The notes: a model not told the origin generated them from the letters alone. DNA of 48,553 nt from an uncultured Chloroflexota bacterium (GCA_937988705.1 CALKIA010000690.1:1-48553), one strand, 5' to 3'; counted from the stretch's first letter, positions 34,754 through 43,401 are shown. A program made the numbers and translations.

Positions 34754-34785
34754 GCAAAATCGGCTGAGTTTTCAGCCGATTTTGC
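34754..34785 (+). terminator. Hairpin terminator after tRNA-Leu
   Basis: A 14-bp perfect stem (34754-34767 with 34772-34785) with a 4-nt loop. The T-run is inside the descending arm. The core of the stem (AAAATCGGCTG) recurs in the terminator at 37704-37732. The stretch 34786-34913 after it has no gene, only a tRNA-T-arm-like hairpin at 34802-34818. Confidence 0.7.
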
Positions 34786-34913
34786 GTTAGTAAGCGAAGT
34801 TGCGCGTTCAAGTCGCGTTCGTGACGTTACTGCTTAATGCGCTAGACCACCGCTGCCAAACGGCCACTCTGGATGATCTAGAGTAAGCAAATCCCACTGT
34901 TGGGTAGATTTCC

Positions 34914-36044
34914 TCATTCCGCAAGGAAGCGGCGAAAGGCGCTCACAAACTTGTTCCAGGCCGGTTCATCTTCCGTCAGAATGTGATTCTTGCTTTCCAG
35001 CGCGAAAAACTCGGCATGTGGAATTAAAGAGGCGAGTAGGCGCCCCTCCTCAAATGGAACGGCCGCATCCCGGTTGGCATGCAAGACGAGGGTTGGCGTG
35101 GTCACGAGCGGGGCAATGGCGCGAATATCAGTATGGTGCATCTCACTTTCAAGACGAGCGGCGTTTTCTGGCGAGGTCGAGATGCGCATCAGCTCGTCAA
35201 ATGCCCGCAGTTCTTCAACGGTTGCGTCAGGACGTAACTGAGTAGCAAACACTTGGCGGAAGGCGGGATTCTCGCGCCCCCAGCCGATCCGCATTAGGCT
35301 TACCAACACCCGCTCTTCTTCGATCTGCGTATCCGTGAGGTCCCGGTTCAACCAGCCTCGGGCATAGGCACCGAAGAGCAGCAGGCGACTGACTTGCTCG
35401 GGATGCCGAACAGCATAGGCAACGGCTACGGTGCCACCCTGCGAATTGGCGAACAGGGGGAACTGACGCAGTCCGATGGCGTTGACTACGGCTTCCAGAT
35501 CGTGCACCCACGCTTCGAACGATAAATCCGCCACATTCCAATCCGACAACCCGGTGCCGCGTTTATCGTAACGAATGAGGGTGTGATCGCGCGTAAATTC
35601 CTCTAACCAGTGCCGCCAGATCGGACTCTCCCAATCATATTCTAGATGGCTCATAAACGTGGGTTCTTTGACAAAGGGCGGACCGTTCCCCGCAATGGCA
35701 AAAGCGATCCGCGCCCCGTCGAAGCTCTTGGTGAAATAGACGCGCTGTTCGATCTGTGACCGTGTTCGGACTGGTGTTCGATGGCTTAGCTGAATAGGCG
35801 GAGGCGGGGCTACAGACTGATCTGACTCATGAAACAGTCCCGACGCTCTGGCCTGGGCAACGGCCTGCGTCCGGCTCGTCACGCCCAGTTTGCTGTAGAT
35901 CTGGCGGTTATACCACTTGACCGTATGCAGGCTCAGAAAGAGATCATCGGCGATTTGCTGATCGGACAAGCCGTTAGCGAGACGCTCGAGAATCTCTTGC
36001 TCCCGTTCGTTGAGTGGATCGGGCGACGCTGCGTTCCCGGCCAT
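34914..36044 (-). CDS. LuxR-type HTH/alpha-beta hydrolase fusion protein
   Basis: A 376-residue protein. Residues about 10-70 are a LuxR/FixJ helix-turn-helix (LNEREQEILERLANGLSDQQ, then the recognition helix with SLHTVKWYNRQIYSKLGV). Residues about 105-376 are an alpha/beta hydrolase with the triad Ser201 (ANSQGG), Asp326 (HANRDAAVP) and His354 (SKNHIL) intact. The linker is Pro-rich (about 78-90). The hydrolase may sense or process a ligand that gates DNA binding; that is inference. ATG 36044 has AAGGA at 9 nt; a GTG at 36050 is the alternative. The gene is divergent from the flavoprotein gene, a likely target. Confidence 0.9.
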   Translation of the reverse strand: MAGNAASPDPLNEREQEILERLANGLSDQQIADDLFLSLHTVKWYNRQIYSKLGVTSRTQAVAQARASGLFHESDQSVAPPPPIQLSHRTPVRTRSQIEQRVYFTKSFDGARIAFAIAGNGPPFVKEPTFMSHLEYDWESPIWRHWLEEFTRDHTLIRYDKRGTGLSDWNVADLSFEAWVHDLEAVVNAIGLRQFPLFANSQGGTVAVAYAVRHPEQVSRLLLFGAYARGWLNRDLTDTQIEEERVLVSLMRIGWGRENPAFRQVFATQLRPDATVEELRAFDELMRISTSPENAARLESEMHHTDIRAIAPLVTTPTLVLHANRDAAVPFEEGRLLASLIPHAEFFALESKNHILTEDEPAWNKFVSAFRRFLAE

Positions 36045-36175
36045 TAGCACGTTTCCTTGTCCCTACCGTGCAGATGTATGATCCTTTAGTTGCATATTAC
36101 ACGATTTTGGGACGTGTTCCCATTCTTTGTCCCATTCTTCGCACCACTCTTTCGAAGGAAGACCTACACCCGCAA

Positions 36176-36205
36176 TTGACCTACGCTGAGGACAGGAAAT
36201 ATCTG
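36176..36205 (+). promoter_or_regulatory. Possible promoter of the FAD oxidoreductase gene
   Basis: TTGACC (36176-36181), an 18-nt spacer and TATCTG (36200-36205). The leader to ATG 36230 would be short. An inverted repeat, GGGA-CGTGT-TCCC at 36109-36121, lies between the divergent genes and could be a regulator site. Confidence 0.35.
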
Positions 36206-36229
36206 GTATCTCAACTCAGGAGTGCAGAG

Positions 36230-37624
36230 ATGATCAACCAATCAGTCCTCGATCTGGAGCGTGTGCAGGCGCTGCGCAGTCAGTTACGCGGGCAGCTTCT
36301 GCTCCCCGACGATACAGGGTATCCCGAAGCCTGCCGGATTTACAACGGGATGATCGACCGTCACCCCGCGCTGATTGTTCGCTGCGTTAATGTGGCTGAC
36401 GTGATCGCTGCGGTGAACTTTGCCCGCGACACACCGCTTCCGCTGGCGATCCGCGGTGGTGGACACAATGGCGCTGGCTTAAGTCTGGTAGATGATGGAC
36501 TGGTGATTGACCTGTCCCTGATGAAAGGAGTTCATGTTGATACACAGGCTGGAACTGTGCGCGTCGAGGGGGGCTGTGTCTGGGGGGACGTGGATCATGC
36601 GACGCATCCGTTTGGTGTAGCAGTACCCAGTGGTTTCATCTCCACGACTGGCGTAGGTGGATTGACGCTTGGCGGCGGTCTGGGTTATCTCACACGAAAA
36701 TACGGTCTGACCATTGATAACCTGCTGGCGGTGGACATTGTGTTGGCGGATGGTCGCTGCGTGACGGCGAGCGCTGACTCGAACGCCGATCTGTTTTGGG
36801 CGGTGCGCGGTGGCGGCGGTAACTTCGGCGTCGTTACCTCCTTCCTGTTCAGGTCAAACCCGGTGAATACCGTGTATGGCGGTCCAATGTTCTGGTCGCT
36901 CGATCAGGCGTCAACCGTCATGAAACGCTGGCGTGATCTGATCATGAACGCCTCCGAGAATATCAACGGCTGGTTTGGCTTCCACCATGTGCCGCCGGTG
37001 CCGATGTTCCCACAGGAACATCACCTCAAGAAGGTTTGCGTCGTGACCTGGTGTTACACGGGTGACCCGCAGCGGGCGGAAGAAGTTTTCGCGCCGATCC
37101 GCGGGTGGGCGACTCCCTTGATGGATTTTGTCGGGAAAATACCCTGGCCCGCGCTGCAAAGCCTATTTGATGCGTTATATCCGCCGGGTTTGCAGTGGTA
37201 TTGGCGCGCCGACTTTGTTAAGGAGATCCCGGATCAGGCGGTTGATCTGCACCTGAAACACGCGGAACAGCTTCCGACCGGACATTCGACCATGCATCTG
37301 TATCCCATCAATGGAGCCGCCCACCGTGTCAGCAAAAATGAAACGGCATGGAGCTTTCGGGATGCTAATTTCGCCCAGGTCATCGTCGGCGTTGACCCTG
37401 ATCCTGCGAACAACCCGCGGATGATTCAGTGGGCGCAGGACTACTGGACGGCTCTGCATCCACATTCGGCGGGTGGAGCATATGTGAATATGATGATGGA
37501 AGAAGGCGAAGATCGGGTCAAAGCCGCCTACCGAGATAACTATGAGCGCCTTAGTGCGATTAAAGCGAAATACGACTCGAACAACCTGTTCCATATCAAC
37601 CAGAACATCAAACCGCAGTCATAA
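36230..37624 (+). CDS. FAD-dependent oxidoreductase, berberine-bridge-enzyme-like
   Basis: A 464-residue flavoprotein of the PCMH/VAO superfamily with a C-terminal BBE segment (YERLSAIKAKYDSNNLFHIN, near 438-457). RGGGHN (75-80) carries His79, the usual 8-alpha-histidyl FAD attachment residue. The Cys of the PxGxC site used for a second FAD bond in berberine bridge enzyme is missing (PSGFISTTG, 133-141), so single covalent attachment is expected. Typical substrates are sugars, phenols or alkaloids; none can be named here. ATG 36230 has AGGAG at 36218-36222; open sequence runs further upstream across the divergent promoter and is not coding. A strong terminator follows. Confidence 0.93.
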   Translation: MINQSVLDLERVQALRSQLRGQLLLPDDTGYPEACRIYNGMIDRHPALIVRCVNVADVIAAVNFARDTPLPLAIRGGGHNGAGLSLVDDGLVIDLSLMKGVHVDTQAGTVRVEGGCVWGDVDHATHPFGVAVPSGFISTTGVGGLTLGGGLGYLTRKYGLTIDNLLAVDIVLADGRCVTASADSNADLFWAVRGGGGNFGVVTSFLFRSNPVNTVYGGPMFWSLDQASTVMKRWRDLIMNASENINGWFGFHHVPPVPMFPQEHHLKKVCVVTWCYTGDPQRAEEVFAPIRGWATPLMDFVGKIPWPALQSLFDALYPPGLQWYWRADFVKEIPDQAVDLHLKHAEQLPTGHSTMHLYPINGAAHRVSKNETAWSFRDANFAQVIVGVDPDPANNPRMIQWAQDYWTALHPHSAGGAYVNMMMEEGEDRVKAAYRDNYERLSAIKAKYDSNNLFHINQNIKPQS

Positions 37625-37703
37625 GGAACGCGCCAAGAGAACGATGGTTACCAAGCCCCACTTGGCAAACGACCTGCTTTCCTGAAGTTCGTTCTTCTAA
37701 AGG

Positions 37704-37732
37704 AAAATCGGCTGTGCAGACAGCCGATTTTT
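37704..37732 (+). terminator. Intrinsic terminator after the FAD oxidoreductase gene
   Basis: An 11-bp perfect stem (37704-37714 with 37721-37731), 6-nt loop and TTTTT at the base. The stem sequence is identical to the core of the hairpin after tRNA-Leu. It may also serve the converging gene, since AAAA flanks the other side. Confidence 0.85.
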
Positions 37733-37759
37733 GTACGAAAAGTGGGGGAGCGAAAGTCG

Positions 37760-39085
37760 CTATTCGAAGCCGGTTGTCTCAAAAACAGACATTACCTGAC
37801 GAATCATCGCGTCATAGTCCCCGCCGAAGCGGGATACTTCATAACATCCGATCGGATTCTCCAGAATATTGACCAAACATTTGTTGCAGTAGGTGCACGG
37901 ATTGGCTGGGCGGTCTTGGCCGGCAGCGAACATTTGCATGAGATCCGGATTGGCGATCAAGGAACGCGCAATCGACACGGCATCACAGTCACCATCATTG
38001 ATGACTCGCCGGATGACCGAAGCCGTCTGAAAGCCCCCGGTGCAGATGACCGGGATATTGACGGCCCGCTTGATTGCGCGGGCATTCTCAACGTTGACCC
38101 CTTCGATGATCTTGCCCTTGGCCCGATTCCACAGCAGTTGAAAAATGGTCCGCCCCGGCGGGTAGCGCAGCAGCAGAAAGTTGCGGAACGTGTAGAGACC
38201 ACTGGAGATGATCGAGTCGTAGGCGCGCAGCACGTCGTCCGCCGGAAAACCACCGATGGGATTACGTGGATGGGGGAATAAGCTCCCGGCCGACACATGG
38301 ATCGCATCGACTCCCGCCGCCTCCAGCCATTGGCAGATCTGAACCGAGTCCTCGAGGCTGTTGCCACGCTTTTCCCAAGGAATGACGGCGTTGTTGTCAT
38401 CAACGGCGCTGATCTTCATCTGGAGATGAAAATCATTCCCCACTTCCTGACGAATCGCATGGACGATTTCCAGAACGAAGCGGGCGCGGTTTTCCAGCGA
38501 GCCGCCGTATTCGTCTTCGCGATCATTAATGCCGGAACTGAGGAACTGCGTGATCAGGTAGCCGTTGGCGCCGTGAAGCTCGACGCCATCCAGTCCGGCC
38601 CCGCGCGCCCGTCGGGCTCCGGCGGCAAAATCCTGGATAGTCGACTTGATTTCAGCTTTTGTCATGGCCTGACATTGGAAACCATGAAAGGATTCGGTTC
38701 GACTGGTGGAGCTCAAGGCCTTCTTGCCTAAATTCTCCACCCCGCCCGCGTCTTGCTGGCGTCCCGAATGACTCAACTGCAGGATGTAACGGCAGTCGTG
38801 TTCGTGAACCGCTGCGCCCAGTCGGCGCCAGAAGGGGATCGCCTCATCGCGGTGGATCGTCGCATAGTTAGGAATAATCCGGCCGCGAATCGATACGGGC
38901 ACGAAGGACGACATGATGGCGCCAACGCCACCGCGGGCGAACTTGAGTTCCCAGTTGATGCGCGCCTGCGTTCCTGAACCATCATAGTTGTCGAAGCGAC
39001 CCGATATATTCGAGCGAAAGACCCGGTTCTTGACGGTCAGATTGCGAAATTCCAGCGGCTGAAAGAGAATGTCGGGCTGCATCAC
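37760..39085 (-). CDS. NADH:flavin oxidoreductase, old-yellow-enzyme family with C-terminal Cys cluster
   Basis: A 441-residue FMN TIM-barrel protein. Family motifs are HSGRQ near 105, ELHGANGYLITQFLS near 168-182 (substrate-binding His and Tyr), the YGGSLENRARF block near 193-203 and CTGGFQTASVI near 349. After the barrel lie Cys397, Cys400, Cys403 and Cys414, likely an iron-sulfur site as in 2,4-dienoyl-CoA reductase. The spacing is CxxCxxC rather than CxxCxxxC, and the following FAD/NAD domains of that enzyme are absent. ATG 39085 overlaps the stop of the upstream unknown gene by 4 nt, so the two are translationally coupled. Substrate unknown. Confidence 0.92.
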   Translation of the reverse strand: MMQPDILFQPLEFRNLTVKNRVFRSNISGRFDNYDGSGTQARINWELKFARGGVGAIMSSFVPVSIRGRIIPNYATIHRDEAIPFWRRLGAAVHEHDCRYILQLSHSGRQQDAGGVENLGKKALSSTSRTESFHGFQCQAMTKAEIKSTIQDFAAGARRARGAGLDGVELHGANGYLITQFLSSGINDREDEYGGSLENRARFVLEIVHAIRQEVGNDFHLQMKISAVDDNNAVIPWEKRGNSLEDSVQICQWLEAAGVDAIHVSAGSLFPHPRNPIGGFPADDVLRAYDSIISSGLYTFRNFLLLRYPPGRTIFQLLWNRAKGKIIEGVNVENARAIKRAVNIPVICTGGFQTASVIRRVINDGDCDAVSIARSLIANPDLMQMFAAGQDRPANPCTYCNKCLVNILENPIGCYEVSRFGGDYDAMIRQVMSVFETTGFE

Positions 39086-39666
39086 ACCCTCTCGTTCTCT
39101 TGCGCCCAGTACGGCAAGTACTCAATCGGTTGGCGATGCCCGAGCAGGAAGTAACAGTAAAACACATTGAGCCAATGGAAGCCTTGCAGGTAGGCTTTGC
39201 ACAGCATCAAACTGTGATCGTCCGCATTGGGCAGCACCACCATATCGCGGATGAAGCGAAAGGGGAGGTTGAGCCCGGTGTTGATGTCAATGTTGTAGTT
39301 GAAGTGCCCCAGATGCTGATACGGCTCGTACAGGGGCTGCGGCGGTTCTTGTGCAATTAGGCTCGTTCGGAAGTAGCCGAGCTGGATGGGTCGGCCTTGC
39401 CACAGCCTGACTTTCCAGTCACCGCGATATTCTTGGTAGTCCGGAATGACAATCTCGTTGTACCCAAAATTCCGGCCGTCTTTTTTCCAAAAACCCTTTT
39501 TGAACTTTTTACCCGAAAGATGCCCGATCCATTCGTGGTTCCAGCCACAGTAGATGTAGCCATTCAGTTGTTCCGGATCGGGAGGTGTACCGGTGAGGAG
39601 GACTTGTTCAAGGGTAGTACTGTCTGCTTGCGCCAACGATTCATAGGTCCAGCTTTGCGCCGCCAT
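39082..39666 (-). CDS. Unknown 194-aa protein coupled to the flavin oxidoreductase
   Basis: I do not recognise this protein. It is rich in Trp, Tyr, Phe and His, has a Gly/Lys-rich GKKFKKGFWKKDGRNFGYNE segment (near 50-69) and looks like a compact beta-rich binding protein. There is no signal peptide. ATG 39666 has AGGGGGAAA at proper spacing; the frame is open 39 codons further upstream but crosses a palindrome and is probably leader. The 4-nt overlap with the downstream oxidoreductase gene argues for a shared pathway. Confidence 0.75.
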   Translation of the reverse strand: MAAQSWTYESLAQADSTTLEQVLLTGTPPDPEQLNGYIYCGWNHEWIGHLSGKKFKKGFWKKDGRNFGYNEIVIPDYQEYRGDWKVRLWQGRPIQLGYFRTSLIAQEPPQPLYEPYQHLGHFNYNIDINTGLNLPFRFIRDMVVLPNADDHSLMLCKAYLQGFHWLNVFYCYFLLGHRQPIEYLPYWAQENERV

Positions 39667-39689
39667 CTGATTTCCCCCTAAATTGTCCG

Positions 39690-39705
39690 TGCGGAAGCAT
39701 CCGCA
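39690..39705. promoter_or_regulatory. Palindrome upstream of the unknown protein/oxidoreductase operon
   Basis: TGCGGA-AGCA-TCCGCA, a perfect 6-bp inverted repeat with 4-nt spacer, starts 24 nt upstream of ATG 39666. On the minus strand, TTGCTG and TACGCT with a 17-nt spacer lie just upstream and could be the promoter, so the palindrome would fall near the transcription start. Confidence 0.35.
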
Positions 39706-39960
39706 GTCGATGCATTTAGCGTACTGGAAATCGGTTTTGTCAGCAAACGACGTGTACCTAGTTCGCGTATCTTGCCCCAACACAGGCCTGCGACGCGGAG
39801 AGATCCGCCAGTTGCCTCCCCCGCGCCCGAATTTCCCCTGTTCTACTAGTGCGACTGTTGTACAATGATCAGTATTATGAATCTGCTTTAGTCAATTGGT
39901 GAAGCGAAAGAATGGAGTATGAGGGCGATGGTCAGGCTGATGAGTGCCGCTTCTCCCACA

Positions 39961-39990
39961 TATAATTCTCTAACACTCAATTGCTATAAT
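39961..39990 (+). promoter_or_regulatory. Tandem -10 elements of the tig-clpP-clpX operon
   Basis: Perfect TATAAT hexamers occur at 39961-39966 and 39985-39990; the second has an upstream TG (TGCTATAAT, extended -10). Neither has a good -35. Two start points are possible. Confidence 0.6.
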
Positions 39991-40022
39991 GGCAAGCAAT
40001 CGCTTCTGCGAAGGATAGTCTC

Positions 40023-41477
40023 TTGAACATTCAAACGGAACGTCTTGAAGATCATACCGCTCGTGTCACCGTCGAATTGGATGGTGAACGTCTCGACCAG
40101 GCAAAAAAACAAGCCGCGCAAGAAATTTCCAAAAAAGTCAACATCCCCGGTTTCCGCAAAGGTAAAGCGCCATATCGCCTCGTGTCCAACTATGTTGGCG
40201 AAGCGGCGATTTTGGAAGAAGCCGTCGAACTGTTGAGCAATGACATCTACAAAGAGGCGCTGCCCGAGTCCGGACTCGATCCCTATGGTCCTGGCTCGCT
40301 GGTCGATTTTAAGGCGGATCCACCGGCGTTCGTGTACGCCGTGCCGCTTCAGCCGACGGTCGATCTCAAGGATTACGCGTCATTCCGCCTCGATTTTGCG
40401 GCTCCGACCGTGGCCGATCGGGATGTAGATCTCGCGCTGCGTAATCTGCGCGAGGAACAAGCCGTCGTCGAAGCGAGCTTCCAGCCCGTCGTGATGGGCA
40501 ATCGCGTCACGCTCGATATTCACTCGCACATTATAGAAGAGGGCGAGGAACACGAGCACGAAGGTGAAGAGGGCGAAGACGGCGAAGAAGTAGCCGATAC
40601 GCACGATCACCAGCACGGTGAACCGTTCATCCATGAGCATGATGCGACGTTCATTCTGGACGCCGATGGCGAACCCGTTCCCGGTTTCAATGATGCGCAC
40701 CTCGGCGCGGTCGCTGGCGATACGCGGATGTTCGAGTTGAGCGTGCCGGAAGACGTTGAGAAGTATGCCGACGCCTCCGGTAAGAAGGTGCATTTCACGA
40801 CGGTCGTCAAGAAGATCGAAGTGGTGACGCTGCCGGATCTGACCGACGACTTCGCCGCGCGCGTCACCAAAGACGAAGAAAAGCCGCTGTCTCTGTTGGA
40901 ACTGCGCATGCGCGTTCGCGAAAACCTCGAAAAGTCCGAATCTGATCGTTACCGTGAAGAATTTCTGCGGCGGACGATTGATGCGCTGGTCGAAAAGGCA
41001 GAGATTGGGTTCCCCGAAGCGATGGTTGCGGATCAGGTTGAGGACTTCTTGCAAGACCTCGATCAACGGCTGCGGCGGCAGGGGATGACGCTCAAAGACT
41101 ATATGTCGATTTACAAGAAATCGACTGATGATTTGTATACCGACTATCGCCCGATGGCGGTGCAGACGGTTCAGCGGCAGTTAGTTTTGCGCCAGTTGGT
41201 AAGTTCTGAGGCACTACAGGTGTCCGATGAGAGTATCAACGCCGAAATCGATCGGGTCATTGAACGGTTTGGGGCGGATCGTCAGGACGAAATTCGCAAG
41301 ATGTTTGATACGCCGCAGATGCGCGACAGCGTGCGGAACGATCTCCTGCGCGATGCAGTGATCGATCGCATTATGACCATCGCTAAGGGGGAAACCCCGG
41401 CGGCGGAGACTTCCACGACAGAAGCGGGAAGCGACACAAACACTGAGAGTACGGAAGACAAAGAGGAGTCTGCCTAA
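40023..41477 (+). CDS. tig: Trigger factor with a His/Glu-rich insertion
   Basis: A 484-residue ribosome-associated chaperone. The N-terminal ribosome-binding signature GFRKGKAP is at 43-50, a PPIase-like domain follows (about 155-260), and the C-terminal helical chaperone arms span about 260-455. Within the PPIase domain, residues 167-206 form an acidic segment with nine His, many in H-x-H pairs, that ordinary trigger factors lack or have in shorter form. The C-terminal 30 residues are acidic and low-complexity. The start is TTG 40023 with AAGGA upstream. The TAA stop shares one base with the clpP ATG. Confidence 0.96.
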   Translation: MNIQTERLEDHTARVTVELDGERLDQAKKQAAQEISKKVNIPGFRKGKAPYRLVSNYVGEAAILEEAVELLSNDIYKEALPESGLDPYGPGSLVDFKADPPAFVYAVPLQPTVDLKDYASFRLDFAAPTVADRDVDLALRNLREEQAVVEASFQPVVMGNRVTLDIHSHIIEEGEEHEHEGEEGEDGEEVADTHDHQHGEPFIHEHDATFILDADGEPVPGFNDAHLGAVAGDTRMFELSVPEDVEKYADASGKKVHFTTVVKKIEVVTLPDLTDDFAARVTKDEEKPLSLLELRMRVRENLEKSESDRYREEFLRRTIDALVEKAEIGFPEAMVADQVEDFLQDLDQRLRRQGMTLKDYMSIYKKSTDDLYTDYRPMAVQTVQRQLVLRQLVSSEALQVSDESINAEIDRVIERFGADRQDEIRKMFDTPQMRDSVRNDLLRDAVIDRIMTIAKGETPAAETSTTEAGSDTNTESTEDKEESA

Positions 41478-42097
41478 TGTACCCGCAAAACGTTATCCCT
41501 ATGGTGATTGAGCAGGGCAGCCGCGGTGAACGCGCGTATGACATTTACTCCCTGCTGCTGAAGGAGCGCATCATTCTCCTCGGCACCCCGATTAATGACC
41601 AGATCGCGAACCTGATGGTGGCGCAGCTGCTGTTCCTCCAGAGCCAGGATCCGGAACGCCAGATTCAGATGTTCATCAATTCGCCCGGTGGGGTGGTGTA
41701 TTCCGGTATGGCAATCTACGACACGATGCAGCAGATCAGCGCGCCCGTGGCCACGACCGCGGTCGGGATCACGGCGAGCTTTGGCACGGTGCTGCTGACC
41801 GCGGGTGCGAAGGGTTTGCGCTATGCGCTGCCGAACGCTACCATTCATATGCACCAGCCTCTGGGCGGCGCGCAGGGTCAGGCGTCGGACATCGTTATTC
41901 AGGCGAATGAAATTATGCGCTTGAAGGAACGTCTCAATCAGATTCTTGTGTTCCACACCGGGCGTGAACTCGATGTGATTGAACGCGATACCGACCGTGA
42001 TATCTATTTCAGTGCCAAGCAGGGCGTCGAGTACGGCCTGATCGACTCGGTGCTGGAAAGTACAAAAGTTCCGGCTGTGGGAGCATTAACGAAGTGA
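41477..42097 (+). CDS. clpP: ATP-dependent Clp protease proteolytic subunit ClpP
   Basis: A 206-residue serine protease subunit forming the 14-mer chamber. The triad is intact: Ser101 (in GITASFGT), His126 (IHMHQP) and Asp175 (RDTDRD). The GITASFGT context differs slightly from the common GQAASMGA. The start overlaps the tig stop by one base, and the stop overlaps the clpX start by 4 nt. Confidence 0.97.
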   Translation: MYPQNVIPMVIEQGSRGERAYDIYSLLLKERIILLGTPINDQIANLMVAQLLFLQSQDPERQIQMFINSPGGVVYSGMAIYDTMQQISAPVATTAVGITASFGTVLLTAGAKGLRYALPNATIHMHQPLGGAQGQASDIVIQANEIMRLKERLNQILVFHTGRELDVIERDTDRDIYFSAKQGVEYGLIDSVLESTKVPAVGALTK

Positions 42098-43401
42098 ATT
42101 TTTCGCCAACGAACCAACGCTGTTCATTCTGCCGGCGCGGTCACGACGAAGTTGAACGTCTGATCGCGGGACCCGATGGGGTGTTCATCTGCGATAACTG
42201 CGTTGAATTGTGCCAACGCATCCTGTTCGAGGAAAACCCGAACTATGGACATGATGATCTGGGGATTAATCTGGAGCGACTGCCGCTGCCCCGTGAAATC
42301 ATGGCGCACCTTGACGAGTATGTCGTCGGTCAGGAACATGCCAAGCGTGTGCTGAGCGTGGCGGTGTACAACCACTACAAACGCATTCGCAATGGCAGCG
42401 TAGCGAACGGCGTGGAGTTGGAGAAAAGCAACATCCTGATCGTCGGGCCAACGGGGAGCGGCAAGACGCTCCTCGCGCAAACGCTCGCCCGCGTCCTCGA
42501 TGTGCCGTTCTGCATTGCCGATGCGACCTCCCTCACCGAGGCGGGGTACGTCGGCGAAGATGTCGAGAACATTTTGCTGCGCTTGATTCAGGCGGCGGAT
42601 GGGGATATCGCCCGCGCTGAAAAGGGCATTGTCTACATCGATGAGATCGATAAGATCGCGCGCAAGTCAGCGGACAACCCATCGATCACGCGTGATGTGT
42701 CCGGCGAAGGCGTGCAGCAGGCGCTGCTCAAGATTGTAGAGGGCACGCTGGCCAATGTGCCGCCGCAGGGCGGTCGCAAGCACCCGCATCAGGAATTCTT
42801 GCAGGTTGATACGTCGGGCATCCTGTTCATCTGCGGCGGCACGTTCGCCGGGATCGAAGATGTGATCGGCAAGCGCGTTGGTGGCAAGGGCGCGATCGGC
42901 TTTCAGGCGCAACACACTGAGGAGCGGGTCAACATCACCGACAAGAGCGAATTGCTGCATCATGTCGCACCGGAAGACCTGATTCAGTACGGCCTGATCC
43001 CCGAATTCGTGGGTCGTCTGCCGGTGCTGGTCAACGTGGAACCGCTGGATAAGGCGGCGCTCATTCGCATCCTCGTCGAGCCGAAGAACGCGCTCGTCAA
43101 GCAGTACCAGCAGTTGCTGGCGCTGGACGGGCTGGAACTCTCATTTGATGAATCGGCGCTTGGTGCGGCGGCAGATATCGCGTTGAAACGCGGTACCGGC
43201 GCGCGTGGTCTCCGCTCGATCATTGAAAGCCGCCTGCTCGACGTGATGTTCGAAGCACCGGGGCGCAACGACATTCACCGCGTGGTGATTGATGCCGACG
43301 TGGTCACCGGCGTGTCGAACCCGCTGGTGTTCAACAGTGATGGTGATCGCGTCACTTGGGACGAGCATAATATCAATAAGCCGCTCGACACCGCGGCATA
43401 A
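42094..43401 (+). CDS. clpX: ATP-dependent Clp protease ATP-binding subunit ClpX
   Basis: A 435-residue AAA+ unfoldase that feeds ClpP. The N-terminal zinc finger has Cys10, Cys13, Cys33 and Cys36. Walker A GPTGSGKT is at 118-125, the pore loop GYVGED near 150-155 and Walker B IVYIDEIDK near 178-186. The protein extends about 20 residues past the usual conserved core. The start is GTG 42094, inside the clpP stop (GTGA). A terminator follows 17 nt after the stop. Confidence 0.97.
   Translation: MNFSPTNQRCSFCRRGHDEVERLIAGPDGVFICDNCVELCQRILFEENPNYGHDDLGINLERLPLPREIMAHLDEYVVGQEHAKRVLSVAVYNHYKRIRNGSVANGVELEKSNILIVGPTGSGKTLLAQTLARVLDVPFCIADATSLTEAGYVGEDVENILLRLIQAADGDIARAEKGIVYIDEIDKIARKSADNPSITRDVSGEGVQQALLKIVEGTLANVPPQGGRKHPHQEFLQVDTSGILFICGGTFAGIEDVIGKRVGGKGAIGFQAQHTEERVNITDKSELLHHVAPEDLIQYGLIPEFVGRLPVLVNVEPLDKAALIRILVEPKNALVKQYQQLLALDGLELSFDESALGAAADIALKRGTGARGLRSIIESRLLDVMFEAPGRNDIHRVVIDADVVTGVSNPLVFNSDGDRVTWDEHNINKPLDTAA

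Larger units (their letters stand above)
39667..40022. other. 356-nt divergent intergenic region
   Basis: There is no gene here that I can support. On the left are the palindrome and weak minus-strand promoter noted separately. On the right are tandem -10 sites for tig. Between them I see only AT-rich sequence with an isolated TACAAT at 39861-39866 and no convincing small ORF or structured RNA. Confidence 0.6.

Noticed and set aside
34655..37740. Integrated mobile element next to tRNA-Leu.
   Set aside because: No integrase, no repeat of the tRNA 3' end and no recombination genes were seen. Only the repeated hairpin stem hints at it.
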